A DNA stretch of 64,000 bases from DASVDE01 sp963740065. Lineage in GTDB: Bacteria > Actinomycetota > Thermoleophilia > Solirubrobacterales > 70-9. This document shows positions 33,775 to 41,426 of this stretch, piece by piece. The number at the start of each line of letters is the position of its first letter. Within the stretch, counting starts at the first letter, position 1. The notes below the pieces were generated by a model. The model ran no database searches. It had not been told where the DNA came from and saw nothing but the letters and a program-made list of their open reading frames with translations. The position numbers and the translations under genes were made by a program. The stretch spans positions 496,001 through 560,000 of the forward strand of contig CAVUCS010000004.1 of the NCBI GenBank assembly GCA_963740065.1, read 5' to 3'.

Positions 33775-34365
33775 GGCGAACCGCTCAGCGACCTTGCCCC
33801 AGTCGACGACGTTGAACCACGCGTCGATGTAAGCGGGGCGGAGGTTCTGGTACTTGAGGTAGTAGGCGTGCTCCCAGACGTCGATGCCGAGCAGCGGAAC
33901 CTTGCCCTGGCTGATCGGGTTGTCCTGGTTTGCCGAGCCGACGACTGCGAGTTGGCCGCCGTCGAGCACGAGCCACGACCAGCCGGAGCCGAACTGGCCT
34001 AGACCGGTCGCTCTGATCTTCGCCTTCAGTTCGTCGAACGAGCCGAACGCGGAGTCGATCGCCGCCGCCAGGTCGCCGGTGGGGGCGCCACCGCCGTCCG
34101 GTGACATCGCCTCCCAGAAGAGCGTGTGGTTGTAATGACCGCCGGCGTTGTTGCGGACGCCCGTCTCCTTGTCACCAAGACTGCCGAGATTCTTGAGGAC
34201 CTCCTCGACCGGCTTTTCGGCCCACTCCGTGCCCTCGAGCAGCTCGTTCGCTCTGCTGACATAGGTGGCGTGGTGCTTGTCGTGATGGAACTCCATCGTC
34301 GCCTTGTCGATGTGGGGCTCGAGTGCGTCGTAGGCGTAGGGAAGATCGGGGACCGAAAAAGCCAT
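33763..34365 (-). CDS. sodA: Superoxide dismutase (Fe/Mn family)
   Basis: The 200-residue protein has the N-terminal helical hairpin (PDLPYAYDALEPHIDKATMEFHHDKHH, metal ligand H27), NNAGGHYNHTLFW (second His), GSGWSWLV and DVWEHAYYLKYQNLRPAYI (Asp and His ligands). All four metal ligands are present. Metal choice between Fe and Mn cannot be fixed with certainty; GGGAP and AGLGQFGSGW-like surroundings fit either. It is cytoplasmic (no signal). It is convergent with and overlaps the GMC oxidoreductase gene. Confidence 0.95.
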   Translation of the reverse strand: MAFSVPDLPYAYDALEPHIDKATMEFHHDKHHATYVSRANELLEGTEWAEKPVEEVLKNLGSLGDKETGVRNNAGGHYNHTLFWEAMSPDGGGAPTGDLAAAIDSAFGSFDELKAKIRATGLGQFGSGWSWLVLDGGQLAVVGSANQDNPISQGKVPLLGIDVWEHAYYLKYQNLRPAYIDAWFNVVDWGKVAERFASAG

Positions 34366-34413
34366 CTGGGTGTCTCCTGTGGTTGAAAGGGAAGTTGACC
34401 GGAGCCTAACGAC

Positions 34414-35508
34414 CTATCCCAGCGAGAAGAGCGGCAAGCGGGGCACGGTGCCCGCATCCCCCCCGGTCCAGGCGTTGAAGACGTACCAGGCGGGCTTCGC
34501 TTCGCGATCTTTGGTGAGTAGCCCAGCCGAATCGCAGAACTGGCAAGCGCCGTCCTCGTCGGCCCACGAGAACCACCAGACGCCTCCGATCCGCCAGCGC
34601 CGACGCTGGGCGGCGAGCATGGCAAAGGTCTGATCCAAGCCACGCGCCTGCCCCCTCAGGCCCACCTCCCAGCGCGACTCGCGGCTGTCGGAGCCCCAGC
34701 CCATCTCGGTGATCAGGAGGGGCTTGCGAGCGTCGTGGTGAACGCGCATGATTCGACGGAGATTCCGAATCTGCCCACGGATCGCCCTCGTCGTGACGAC
34801 GTAGGGATGCAGTGCGACCCCATCGAACCACCGCTTCACGTTTCGCGCCCTGTACAGACGAGAGAGGAAGTCGCCGGCGCGGACGTTCGGTGGCACTTGC
34901 AGCGGCCGCCCGAAAAGACCGCCGACGATCACCTTCGAACCGGGGTCGGCCCGGTGCAGCACCCGCCCGGAGAAGCGAATCAGCCGCGCGAAGCGACGCG
35001 GATCGGGGCGGTGAGCAAAGGTGATGATGTTCTCCTCGTTCCAGATCTCCCAGCGGCGAATCGGGATCGGCTTCAGATCCGGATTCTCCGCCCAGAAGGA
35101 GCCATTCGGGCCATAGCGTCCGACCGCGTCGCGCAGGAAGGTCGCCCACCCCCAGCGTTGCCAAGCGTTGTTCACCGGCTCCACGTTCGGGTTCTGCGCC
35201 GCCCACCGCGGCGTTCCCCAAAGGAAGGGAAAGATCTCCATCTCTCGCTCGGCGGCGAGCCTGACTGCGTGGTCAAAGCTGTCCCAGTTTGGATCGGCGA
35301 CAAAGGGACGCACCTCTTGAGTCCCGGCCCAATACATCGGTAGCCGCACGGTCCCGATTCCCGCTTCCTCCATCAGGTCGTAGTCCTCCGCGCTGGCGGG
35401 GCTCTGCGGCGAGATCCCGAAAAAACCAGGTGGCGTGGCCGCGGCCCCGGCGGATGCCGGCGCCGACAGAGCCAAAGCGGCGAGGAGAAGAGTGAGCTTG
35501 CGCGTCAC
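34414..35508 (-). CDS. Secreted glycoside hydrolase, (beta/alpha)8 clan A (GH5/GH39-like)
   Basis: The GTG at 35508 opens the signal peptide TRKLTLLLAALALSAPASA; the frame upstream of it has no reason to be translated. The mature part starts GFFGISPQSP, a typical beta-1 strand. WEIWNEENI contains the acid/base Glu (N-E pair), and LLITEMGWGS contains the nucleophile Glu near the end of strand 7. These are the two clan GH-A positions. Exact family and sugar are unknown. A C-terminal disulfide may form in ACQFCDSAG. It stands alone between sodA and the HD-GYP gene. Confidence 0.82.
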   Translation of the reverse strand: MTRKLTLLLAALALSAPASAGAAATPPGFFGISPQSPASAEDYDLMEEAGIGTVRLPMYWAGTQEVRPFVADPNWDSFDHAVRLAAEREMEIFPFLWGTPRWAAQNPNVEPVNNAWQRWGWATFLRDAVGRYGPNGSFWAENPDLKPIPIRRWEIWNEENIITFAHRPDPRRFARLIRFSGRVLHRADPGSKVIVGGLFGRPLQVPPNVRAGDFLSRLYRARNVKRWFDGVALHPYVVTTRAIRGQIRNLRRIMRVHHDARKPLLITEMGWGSDSRESRWEVGLRGQARGLDQTFAMLAAQRRRWRIGGVWWFSWADEDGACQFCDSAGLLTKDREAKPAWYVFNAWTGGDAGTVPRLPLFSLG

Positions 35509-35666
35509 GGTCCTAGTGTGACCCCGAACGTGAGCAAAAGTCGCGTCACCCGAGTGGTGCAATTTGGCCCTCCGAGCGAAGGTCGCTCAAGCGGAGACTC
35601 AAATGGGAGTACAGTCAAAGAAAGCTGACCAAATTAGACCCGAAGACACCAGGGCATGGCTCAAGT

Positions 35667-36755
35667 TTGACCACTGAGCCTGAACTGGTCCGCATTCTCG
35701 TAACAGGTGATCGGGCCGAAATGGGGCTGATCGATGACGTGCTGGGAGACCGCTACGCATGCGAGTTCGCCAGCAGTATCGATGAGACTCGGGAGAAGCT
35801 CGGCGCCGGCGCCTTCCACCTCGCCATCTGCGATACGCAAGTGGTGGGCGAGTCGGGGGTCGTCCTAGCCGAAGAAATCATCGGCAGGCACCCGGACACA
35901 GCTTTGATCTTGGTGGTGGGAGAGGACGATCCCGAGATCGCGGAGCAGGCATTCGGCTTCGGTGCGCATGGCTATCTGGTGAAGCCATTCTGGCCCGGCC
36001 AGCTGTTGGTCATAGCCATGAACGCGCTACGGCGGCGAGAGCTGGAGATCGCCACGAGGGCACAGAGCCTCGTCTTGGAGACGCGGCTTGAATTGATTGC
36101 GATGCGGCTACGCGACGAGCTGTCGGCCTCTCAACAGCAGGCGATCGACGAGCTGAAGCTGTCTCGCCAGGAAACAGTGGAGCGGCTCGCCAAAGCGATC
36201 GGGCTTCACGATTCTTCGACCGGCGAACACGTCAACAGGATGGCGGCGATCGCCTCCTCCCTCGGAAGCCACCTGCAGCTCGGCGACAATCGCGTCGAAT
36301 TGCTGCGCGCCGCCGCTCCCATGCACGACGTCGGCAAGATCGGCACTTCGGATGAGATCCTCCGTAAACCGGGTCTTCTGACCCGTGCTGAGCGCAAGGA
36401 GATGGAGCGCCACACGACGATCGGCCACGAGATCCTCGCGAACTCCGAAAGCGAGCTGTTGCGCATGGCCGCCACGATCGCGCTCACCCATCACGAGCGA
36501 CTTGACGGCGATGGCTACCCGCAGGGCCTGGTCGCGGAGGAGATCCCGCTCGAAGGCCGGATCACCGCGGTCGCCGATGTGTTCGATGCCCTGCTCAGCG
36601 ACCGCTGCTATCGGCCTGCATTACCGATAGACGAAGCGGTCGAGGCAATCAGAGAGGGGAGGGGGACGCACTTCGACCCGCAAGTCGTGGATGTCCTCCT
36701 CGATCACCTCGATGAAACACTCACCCTGCGCGACCTTTCGGCTGCGCAAATCTAG
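35667..36755 (+). CDS. Response regulator with HD-GYP phosphodiesterase domain
   Basis: The TTG at 35667 gives 362 residues. The receiver domain (1-122) has the phospho-acceptor D56 (AICDTQV) and K106 (LVKPF); acidic residues before it are weak, so phosphorylation is likely but not certain. A coiled linker follows. The HD-GYP domain (about 165-345) has HDSSTGEHVNRMA, MHDVGKIG, HHERLDGDGYPQG (full HD-GYP motif) and VADVFDALLSDRCYR. These residues are needed to hydrolyse cyclic di-GMP. It can oppose the diguanylate cyclase at 17.0 kb. The next feature downstream is tRNA-Pro on the other strand. Confidence 0.92.
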   Translation: MTTEPELVRILVTGDRAEMGLIDDVLGDRYACEFASSIDETREKLGAGAFHLAICDTQVVGESGVVLAEEIIGRHPDTALILVVGEDDPEIAEQAFGFGAHGYLVKPFWPGQLLVIAMNALRRRELEIATRAQSLVLETRLELIAMRLRDELSASQQQAIDELKLSRQETVERLAKAIGLHDSSTGEHVNRMAAIASSLGSHLQLGDNRVELLRAAAPMHDVGKIGTSDEILRKPGLLTRAERKEMERHTTIGHEILANSESELLRMAATIALTHHERLDGDGYPQGLVAEEIPLEGRITAVADVFDALLSDRCYRPALPIDEAVEAIREGRGTHFDPQVVDVLLDHLDETLTLRDLSAAQI

Positions 36756-36775
36756 ATTCGATGGACTGACAACAA

Positions 36776-36849
36776 TCGGGGCGCCCGGATTTGAACCGGG
36801 GACCTCACCGACCCGAACGGTGCGCGCTACCAGGCTGCGCCACGCCCCG
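36776..36849 (-). tRNA. tRNA-Pro (anticodon CGG)
   Basis: On the minus strand the 7-bp acceptor stem CGGGGCG/CGCCCCG, the D-arm (GCGCAGCCTGGTAGCGC), the anticodon stem CACCG/CGGTG with loop TTCGGGT (anticodon CGG), and the T-arm CCCGG-TTCAAAT-CCGGG form a complete cloverleaf. The discriminator base is A. CCA is not encoded. It reads CCG, a common proline codon in this GC-rich sequence. Confidence 0.95.
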
Positions 36850-36892
36850 AAGGCGAGTGATTATCTCAGGCAGGGGCCTGAAGCGCGGGGCG

Positions 36893-37636
36893 CTACTGAA
36901 CGGCCTCGATCGCCTGCTCGATCTGGGCCAGCGTAGGGCCGTCCTGGAGCGTGCGGGTACCACGGGGGCCGCTGACTATCGCCGCCTGACGGGTGCGGAT
37001 GCCGAGCTGAGTGCCGAGCTCGTTGTAGCCATTGAGGGTGTTGGTGATCGCTCCGTCCGGGCCGCTTTCGGAATCGAGAGTTGCCCGCCACTCGGGCACG
37101 TCCAGCTCACCGATCGAGCCGGCCAAGGAGCCGAGAAAGTCGTCGTCGATGCCGAAGCGCTCCGCCTCTTCCTGATTGCGGAAGAAGAGGTAGGTGTATT
37201 GCCATCCGTAGCCTTGTGCGGCAGCGGCCTCGGCGGGGAAAAATCCTGCCTCAACCGGATTCGAGCTGACTGAGTAGTGGCGCATCAGCAGCTTGGCGCC
37301 GCCGGGCCGAGCATAGTCCTCGGCGAGACCGGGGATCGTGCTCAGGAAGTCCGCCCGGCAACTCGAACACTGCAGGTCGTTGAAAACTTGGACAGAGACC
37401 GGCGCATCGGCGGAGCCGAGCCGATCGCCCGCCTGGGGCATCCCGGCGAAGATCCGCTGCGCGTCGGAGACGCCGGCGACGCGGACCACCTGCCGCCCCG
37501 CCTCTTTGGTCGATATATCGACGATCGAATAGCCGAGGGCGATCGCCCCCAGAGCGAAGATCACAATCACCCAGATCCGGCCGCGCCGAGACCGGCTGTC
37601 CACCGGATCGATGCTGGTCGCTTCCATTGGGGGCAT
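36893..37636 (-). CDS. Membrane-anchored DsbA-like thioredoxin-fold protein
   Basis: From the Met at 37636 the protein has 247 residues: a basic N-terminus, one helix (RIWVIVIFALGAIALGYSIV, about 20-40) and an outside thioredoxin_4/DsbA-type domain. FNDLQCSSCRADF carries the redox pair C90-C93. The cis-Pro loop is probably near IRTRQAAIVSGPRG, where the usual T-P is replaced by A-A or S-G, so the oxidase activity may be altered. It should work in disulfide formation or isomerisation in the envelope. It lies 43 bp upstream of tRNA-Pro on the same strand. Confidence 0.82.
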   Translation of the reverse strand: MPPMEATSIDPVDSRSRRGRIWVIVIFALGAIALGYSIVDISTKEAGRQVVRVAGVSDAQRIFAGMPQAGDRLGSADAPVSVQVFNDLQCSSCRADFLSTIPGLAEDYARPGGAKLLMRHYSVSSNPVEAGFFPAEAAAAQGYGWQYTYLFFRNQEEAERFGIDDDFLGSLAGSIGELDVPEWRATLDSESGPDGAITNTLNGYNELGTQLGIRTRQAAIVSGPRGTRTLQDGPTLAQIEQAIEAVQ

Positions 37637-37662
37637 TCTCCCAACTTGCGTGAAAAAGCCGG

Positions 37663-37692
37663 TTGACACATTCGGGCTCCGGGGCGAATATT
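37663..37692 (+). promoter_or_regulatory. Candidate housekeeping promoter upstream of the small IF2-N-like gene
   Basis: A perfect -35 hexamer TTGACA (37663-37668) is followed after 18 bp by AATATT (37687-37692; 4 of 6 matches to TATAAT) in otherwise GC-rich sequence. Transcription would start around 37700, giving a leader of about 33 nt with GGGAGG before the GTG at 37733. Confidence 0.5.
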
Positions 37693-37732
37693 AGGTAGTC
37701 GACTGCCAGTCACCTATATGGGAGGTCTGCCC

Positions 37733-37918
37733 GTGGCCAATCACTTGACGCCGACCGAGCTTGCTGACGAGCTGCAGATGAAACAGCAGGAGGTGATCAG
37801 CAAGTGCGTGGAGATGGGTATCCCGATCTTTCACGGTCGCATCGACCGAACTCTGTTTGAGTCATCCCTGCGCCACCTGATGGCCCAGGGGGAGCAGCGA
37901 CAGGCTTCGGCCGCTTAG
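37733..37918 (+). CDS. Small protein resembling the IF-2 N-terminal helical domain
   Basis: The GTG at 37733 is chosen because GGGAGG lies 9-14 nt upstream; an ATG at 37718 would put that site inside the gene. The 61-residue protein VANHLTPTELADELQMKQQEV... resembles the IF2_N fold (ELA-ELxxxxxEVIxKxxExGI), here with KCVEMGIPIFHGRIDRTLF. It is too short for IF-2. It could bind nucleic acid or another protein. A good promoter and Shine-Dalgarno suggest steady expression. It lies 40 bp before the acyl-CoA ligase gene. Confidence 0.65.
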   Translation: MANHLTPTELADELQMKQQEVISKCVEMGIPIFHGRIDRTLFESSLRHLMAQGEQRQASAA

Positions 37919-37958
37919 CAGTCACGAGGCACACCGTCTGAATAGACTCTCCCCTTCG

Positions 37959-39740
37959 ATGGGGAGAGGCACCGGCTCAGTCACGCTTGCCGACCTGCTG
38001 CCGCGAGCGGCAGAGGTATTTGGGGACGCGCCCGCGGTCCGCTACAAGGACGGCGACGCTTGGGTCGACCGCAGCTTCAACCAGGTTCGCGACCTCGCCC
38101 GCTCCCTCGCCCTGGGACTGATCGATCTCGGCGTCGAAAAGGGAGACAAGGTCTCGATCCTGGGCAACACCCGCCCCGAGTGGACCTACTTCGACTTCGC
38201 CGCGCTCTCTACCGGCGCGACCGTGGTGCCGATCTATCAGACCAACTCAGCCGAAGAGTGCCAGTACGTGCTGGAGAACTCAGACGCCAAGGTGGTCGTG
38301 GTCGAAGACGACGAGCAGATGGAGAAGATCCGCGCCATCCGTGACCATTTGCCGCTTCTGGAGCACGTCGTGCGGATGACCGGTTCCAGCGAGGACGCGA
38401 TCTCGATGGACGACTTGGCGGCTCGCGGCGAGGGCCGCGACGCAGCCGAATGGGAATCGCGCTGGCAGTCCGTCGCTCCCGATGACATCTGCACCTTCAT
38501 CTATACATCCGGCACGACTGGCCCGCCGAAGGGCTGCATCATCAGTCACGGCAACTACCGGGCGATGCTGGACATGGTCAACTCGACCAGCGTCATCGAA
38601 CCGAACGACGTCAGCTACCTCTACCTCCCCCTCGCCCATTCCTTCGCCCTCCTGGTCCAACTCGGCAGCTTCGACCTCGGCGCGACGCTCGCCTACTGGG
38701 AGCGCGACCCGCTGAAGATCGTGCCCAACCTGGGTGAGCTGAGACCGACCTACTTCCCCTCGGTACCCCGCATCTTCGAGAAGATCTACACGACCGCGAC
38801 CAGCGCGATGGAGAAAGAGGGTGGCCTCAAAAAGGCAATCTTCAACTGGTCGATCAAGGTTGGGCAGAAGATGCGTGAGACGGAGCGAGCCGGTAGCAAG
38901 CCGGGCTTCCTTCTGCGCAAGCAGTACAAGTTCGCCGACGAAAAAGTGCTTTCGAAAATCCGCGGCCTGTTCGGTGGGCAGCTGCGCCTCGCCGTAACCG
39001 GTGCAGCGCCGATCAACCCCGAGATCCTGGGCTTCTTCGACGCAGCCGGAGTCCTCGTCCTGGAGGGCTGGGGAATGACCGAGACCTCAACCGCGGCGAC
39101 GATCTCCAAACCCGACGACTTCAAGATCGGCACGATCGGCAAACCGTTCCCGGGCTGCGAGGTGAGAATCGCCGAGGACGGCGAGATCCTCGTCAAGGGG
39201 CCGAACGTCTTCCAGGGCTACTACAAGAACGAAGAAGCGACGCGAGAGACGATCGTCGACGGCTGGCTGCACACTGGCGATGTCGGCGAGATCGACTCCG
39301 ACGGCTTCATCAAGATCACTGGCCGCAAAAAGGACATCATCATCACCGCCGGGGGCAAGAACATCACCCCGGCCAACCTCGAGGCCGAGATCAAGCAGCA
39401 CCCACTGGTAAGCCAGTGCGTAGTCGTCGGAGACCGCCGTCCCTACCTAGTCGCTCTGGTCACCCTTGACCCCGAGGAGATCGTCGGTTATGCGAAAGAG
39501 CATGGCCTGCCCGAGAACCCCGAGGAACTCGCCGGGAACGCGGAGATAAAGAAGGGCATCGAGGCCCACGTGGACGCGATCAACGAAAAGTTCGCCCGCG
39601 TCGAGCAGGTCAAGAAGATTGCAATCCTCCCCCGCGACCTCTCACAGGAAAGCGGCGAGCTGACCCCGACACTGAAGGTAAAGCGCGCCGTAGTCGCCCA
39701 GAAGCACGAGGGCGAAATAGAAGCCCTCTACGCCGGCTGA
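37959..39740 (+). CDS. Long-chain fatty-acid-CoA ligase (AMP-forming)
   Basis: The 593-residue ANL enzyme has the P-loop FIYTSGTTGPPKGCIISHG, the adenine motif GWGMTETSTAATIS, DGWLHTGDVGEIDSDGFIKITGRKKD and a C-terminal catalytic-Lys region, ELTPTLKVKR. Layout and length match FadD15-type acyl-CoA ligases of actinobacteria, with an inserted helical part in the middle (SAMEKEGGLKKAIFNWSIKV). It activates long-chain fatty acids for lipid synthesis or breakdown. Downstream, after 16 bp, is the first copy of the family A repeat. Confidence 0.93.
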   Translation: MGRGTGSVTLADLLPRAAEVFGDAPAVRYKDGDAWVDRSFNQVRDLARSLALGLIDLGVEKGDKVSILGNTRPEWTYFDFAALSTGATVVPIYQTNSAEECQYVLENSDAKVVVVEDDEQMEKIRAIRDHLPLLEHVVRMTGSSEDAISMDDLAARGEGRDAAEWESRWQSVAPDDICTFIYTSGTTGPPKGCIISHGNYRAMLDMVNSTSVIEPNDVSYLYLPLAHSFALLVQLGSFDLGATLAYWERDPLKIVPNLGELRPTYFPSVPRIFEKIYTTATSAMEKEGGLKKAIFNWSIKVGQKMRETERAGSKPGFLLRKQYKFADEKVLSKIRGLFGGQLRLAVTGAAPINPEILGFFDAAGVLVLEGWGMTETSTAATISKPDDFKIGTIGKPFPGCEVRIAEDGEILVKGPNVFQGYYKNEEATRETIVDGWLHTGDVGEIDSDGFIKITGRKKDIIITAGGKNITPANLEAEIKQHPLVSQCVVVGDRRPYLVALVTLDPEEIVGYAKEHGLPENPEELAGNAEIKKGIEAHVDAINEKFARVEQVKKIAILPRDLSQESGELTPTLKVKRAVVAQKHEGEIEALYAG

Positions 39741-39756
39741 ACGGGGGGGATTCGGC

Positions 39757-39898
39757 GGGGGTGGGGTAGGTCTCTGGGCGAATTGATGGCGCACGCCCTT
39801 CGGGCTTAGCGCCGGAGATGGTGCGCGGCTACGCCGCGCAAAAGACAGATTGCATATCGCCGCTTCGCGACATTCGCCCAGAGACCTACCCCACCCCC
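39757..39898 (+). repeat. Structured inverted repeat, family A copy 1 (terminator-like)
   Basis: Outer arms of 27 bp (39757-39783 and 39872-39898; start gggggtggggtaggtctctg) are perfectly complementary. The 88-nt interior folds into three hairpins. Read on the minus strand these are cgc-gaa-gcg, gcgcggc-gta-gccgcgc and gccc-gaa-gggc, with the invariant tatgcaatc between the first two. The interior aligns over its whole length with copy 2 read on the plus strand. It begins 17 nt after the acyl-CoA ligase stop. Confidence 0.85.
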
Positions 39899-39993
39899 AC
39901 AACCCGACCCGCACTACCGGCTATCTACAAGCTGAATACCCCTGGGCTTTCTGGTCATCCCTCGGTGCTTTTGAAGCAGCGTAGAGGCGTCTC
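39899..39993. other. Spacer between the two family A repeats
   Basis: Together with the two repeats this makes up the 417-bp non-coding stretch between the convergent ligase and patatin genes (39741-40157). I see no gene, promoter or further repeat in these 95 bp. Confidence 0.6.
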
Positions 39994-40144
39994 GCGTTAA
40001 AGCGTCGGGGTCCTCCGCCGGAATGTGGCCGAAGGCCGCCTATGCAATCCGGTGTTCGCGCGGCGTAGCCGCGCTCCAACATCGTCGCTAAGCGCGAAGC
40101 GCGTGCGACATCAATTCCGCCGGAGGACCCCGACGCTTTAACGC
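39994..40144 (-). repeat. Structured inverted repeat, family A copy 2 (terminator-like)
   Basis: Arms of 31 bp (39994-40024 and 40114-40144; gcgttaaagcgtcggggtcc...) pair with one mismatch and share no sequence with the arms of copy 1. The 89-nt interior has ggcc-gaa-ggcc, tatgcaatc, gcgcggc-gta-gccgcgc, gctaagc and gcgc-gaa-gcgc. The first and third stems differ from copy 1 by paired (compensatory) changes. It begins 14 nt after the patatin stop and has the same orientation relative to its upstream gene as copy 1. Confidence 0.85.
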
Positions 40145-40157
40145 AGCCCTTCCGCGC

Positions 40158-41411
40158 CTATGAGGCTTCGCCGGACTGGCGGAGCAGGGCCGAGGTGGTC
40201 TGCTCGAGTACACGGCGCCAGGCTGATGTCTGCTCCGGCTCCTCTTCGGCGGCGCGCTCGACCACGCGGCGGACGCGGCGCTCGGATATCTCGAGTCCGT
40301 GGCGCTCGGCGGTCTCCTTGTAGCGATCGTAGTCCTGGGCGAGGGTCGCGGTAACCGACTCAAACCCGTGGCGGGCGATCTGCAGCCGCCGCGAGTAATC
40401 CATGATCGGCGTGCCGAACATCAGCTCGTCGTTGAACTCGGGCTCGACCAAGATGATGTCGACACCGGGGTATTTCTCCCGCCACTGATCCACCGCCTGG
40501 TGCAGGCGGGCGTGGGCGATGAGGCGGAAGGTCTGGTTGGCAATCGCCGGCAGCCCCATGTCAGAGACACGACGCACCCGGTTGCCGAAGACCGTCGGGA
40601 TCGTCTTCTCGAAGTCGTTGATGTAGGGAACCAGCGGGTTGACGACGACGATGAATCTCGCGCCCTTCTCGACCGCGATATCGACGTTTGTGGTGGAACG
40701 GATGCCGCCGTCGACCAACTGGCGACCTTTCACGTCTACCGGCTTGTAGACGATCGGCAACGCGGTCGAGCACTGGATCGCCTTGGAGATCGGAACGTCG
40801 TTCCAACCTTCCTCGCCGAAGACGATCCGCTCGCAGGTGTCAAGATCGGTCGCGGTCAGGTACAGCTCGCGGTCGAGCAGGCGGAAGTCGTTGCTGCGGC
40901 CGCTGTCAGTGAGGACCCCTTCCACGTAGTCGGCGATGCCGGCGCCCGAGTAGATCCCAGTTGGCAGCGCCTCGGCGAGACCAACGCCGATATCGATCGC
41001 CGACAGCTCCCTGATCTTCGTCAGCCTGGCGACAAGCTCGGCCGTGCGAAGTGGCAGCATTGCCGCTCTCTGAATGAAGCCAAGGTAGTTCGGCTTCAGC
41101 ACCTTGTCGAGATCGAGGTCCTCCAGCTCGGAGGGCAGGCGATCGTTGATCACCCGCATCATCTCCTCGGGGGTGAACCCGTTGGCCAGCATTCCCGCTA
41201 CGAAGGAGCCGGCGCTGGTGCCGACGTAGATGTCGAAGTTGTTGACGGTGCTGTTGACCGCGAGCAGGTCGAGAGCGCGCAGGGCGCCGATCTCATAGAC
41301 GCCGCCTGTGAAGCCGCCGCCGCCGAGGACAAGGGCGGTTTTTGATGGGCGTTTGCGAGTTCGTCGCCGACGCGGCTGGGAGTCGATTTCCACAACTTTG
41401 CCCATAAACAT
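40158..41411 (-). CDS. Patatin-like phospholipase
   Basis: The 417-residue protein has the oxyanion loop LVLGGGGFTGGVYEIGAL, the nucleophile elbow YVGTSAGSF (S66) and the dyad Asp in QLVDGGIRSTT. These make the Ser-Asp dyad of bacterial patatins, which hydrolyse acyl chains of phospholipids or other lipids. The N-terminus is basic (RRRRTRKRPSK) without a signal peptide. The start is 41411 or, two codons later, 41405. It is convergent with the acyl-CoA ligase, so the pair could release and re-activate fatty acids. It is divergent from the PBP4 gene by 15 bp. Confidence 0.9.
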   Translation of the reverse strand: MFMGKVVEIDSQPRRRRTRKRPSKTALVLGGGGFTGGVYEIGALRALDLLAVNSTVNNFDIYVGTSAGSFVAGMLANGFTPEEMMRVINDRLPSELEDLDLDKVLKPNYLGFIQRAAMLPLRTAELVARLTKIRELSAIDIGVGLAEALPTGIYSGAGIADYVEGVLTDSGRSNDFRLLDRELYLTATDLDTCERIVFGEEGWNDVPISKAIQCSTALPIVYKPVDVKGRQLVDGGIRSTTNVDIAVEKGARFIVVVNPLVPYINDFEKTIPTVFGNRVRRVSDMGLPAIANQTFRLIAHARLHQAVDQWREKYPGVDIILVEPEFNDELMFGTPIMDYSRRLQIARHGFESVTATLAQDYDRYKETAERHGLEISERRVRRVVERAAEEEPEQTSAWRRVLEQTTSALLRQSGEAS

Positions 41412-41426
41412 GGATTATCCCAGGAG

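Noticed and set aside
39757..40144. Cloverleaf shape of the family A repeats taken as a tRNA or tRNA-like gene
   Set aside because: There is no T-arm consensus, no anticodon loop of 7 nt and no acceptor/discriminator layout; the loops are triloops and the outer stems are 27-31 bp.
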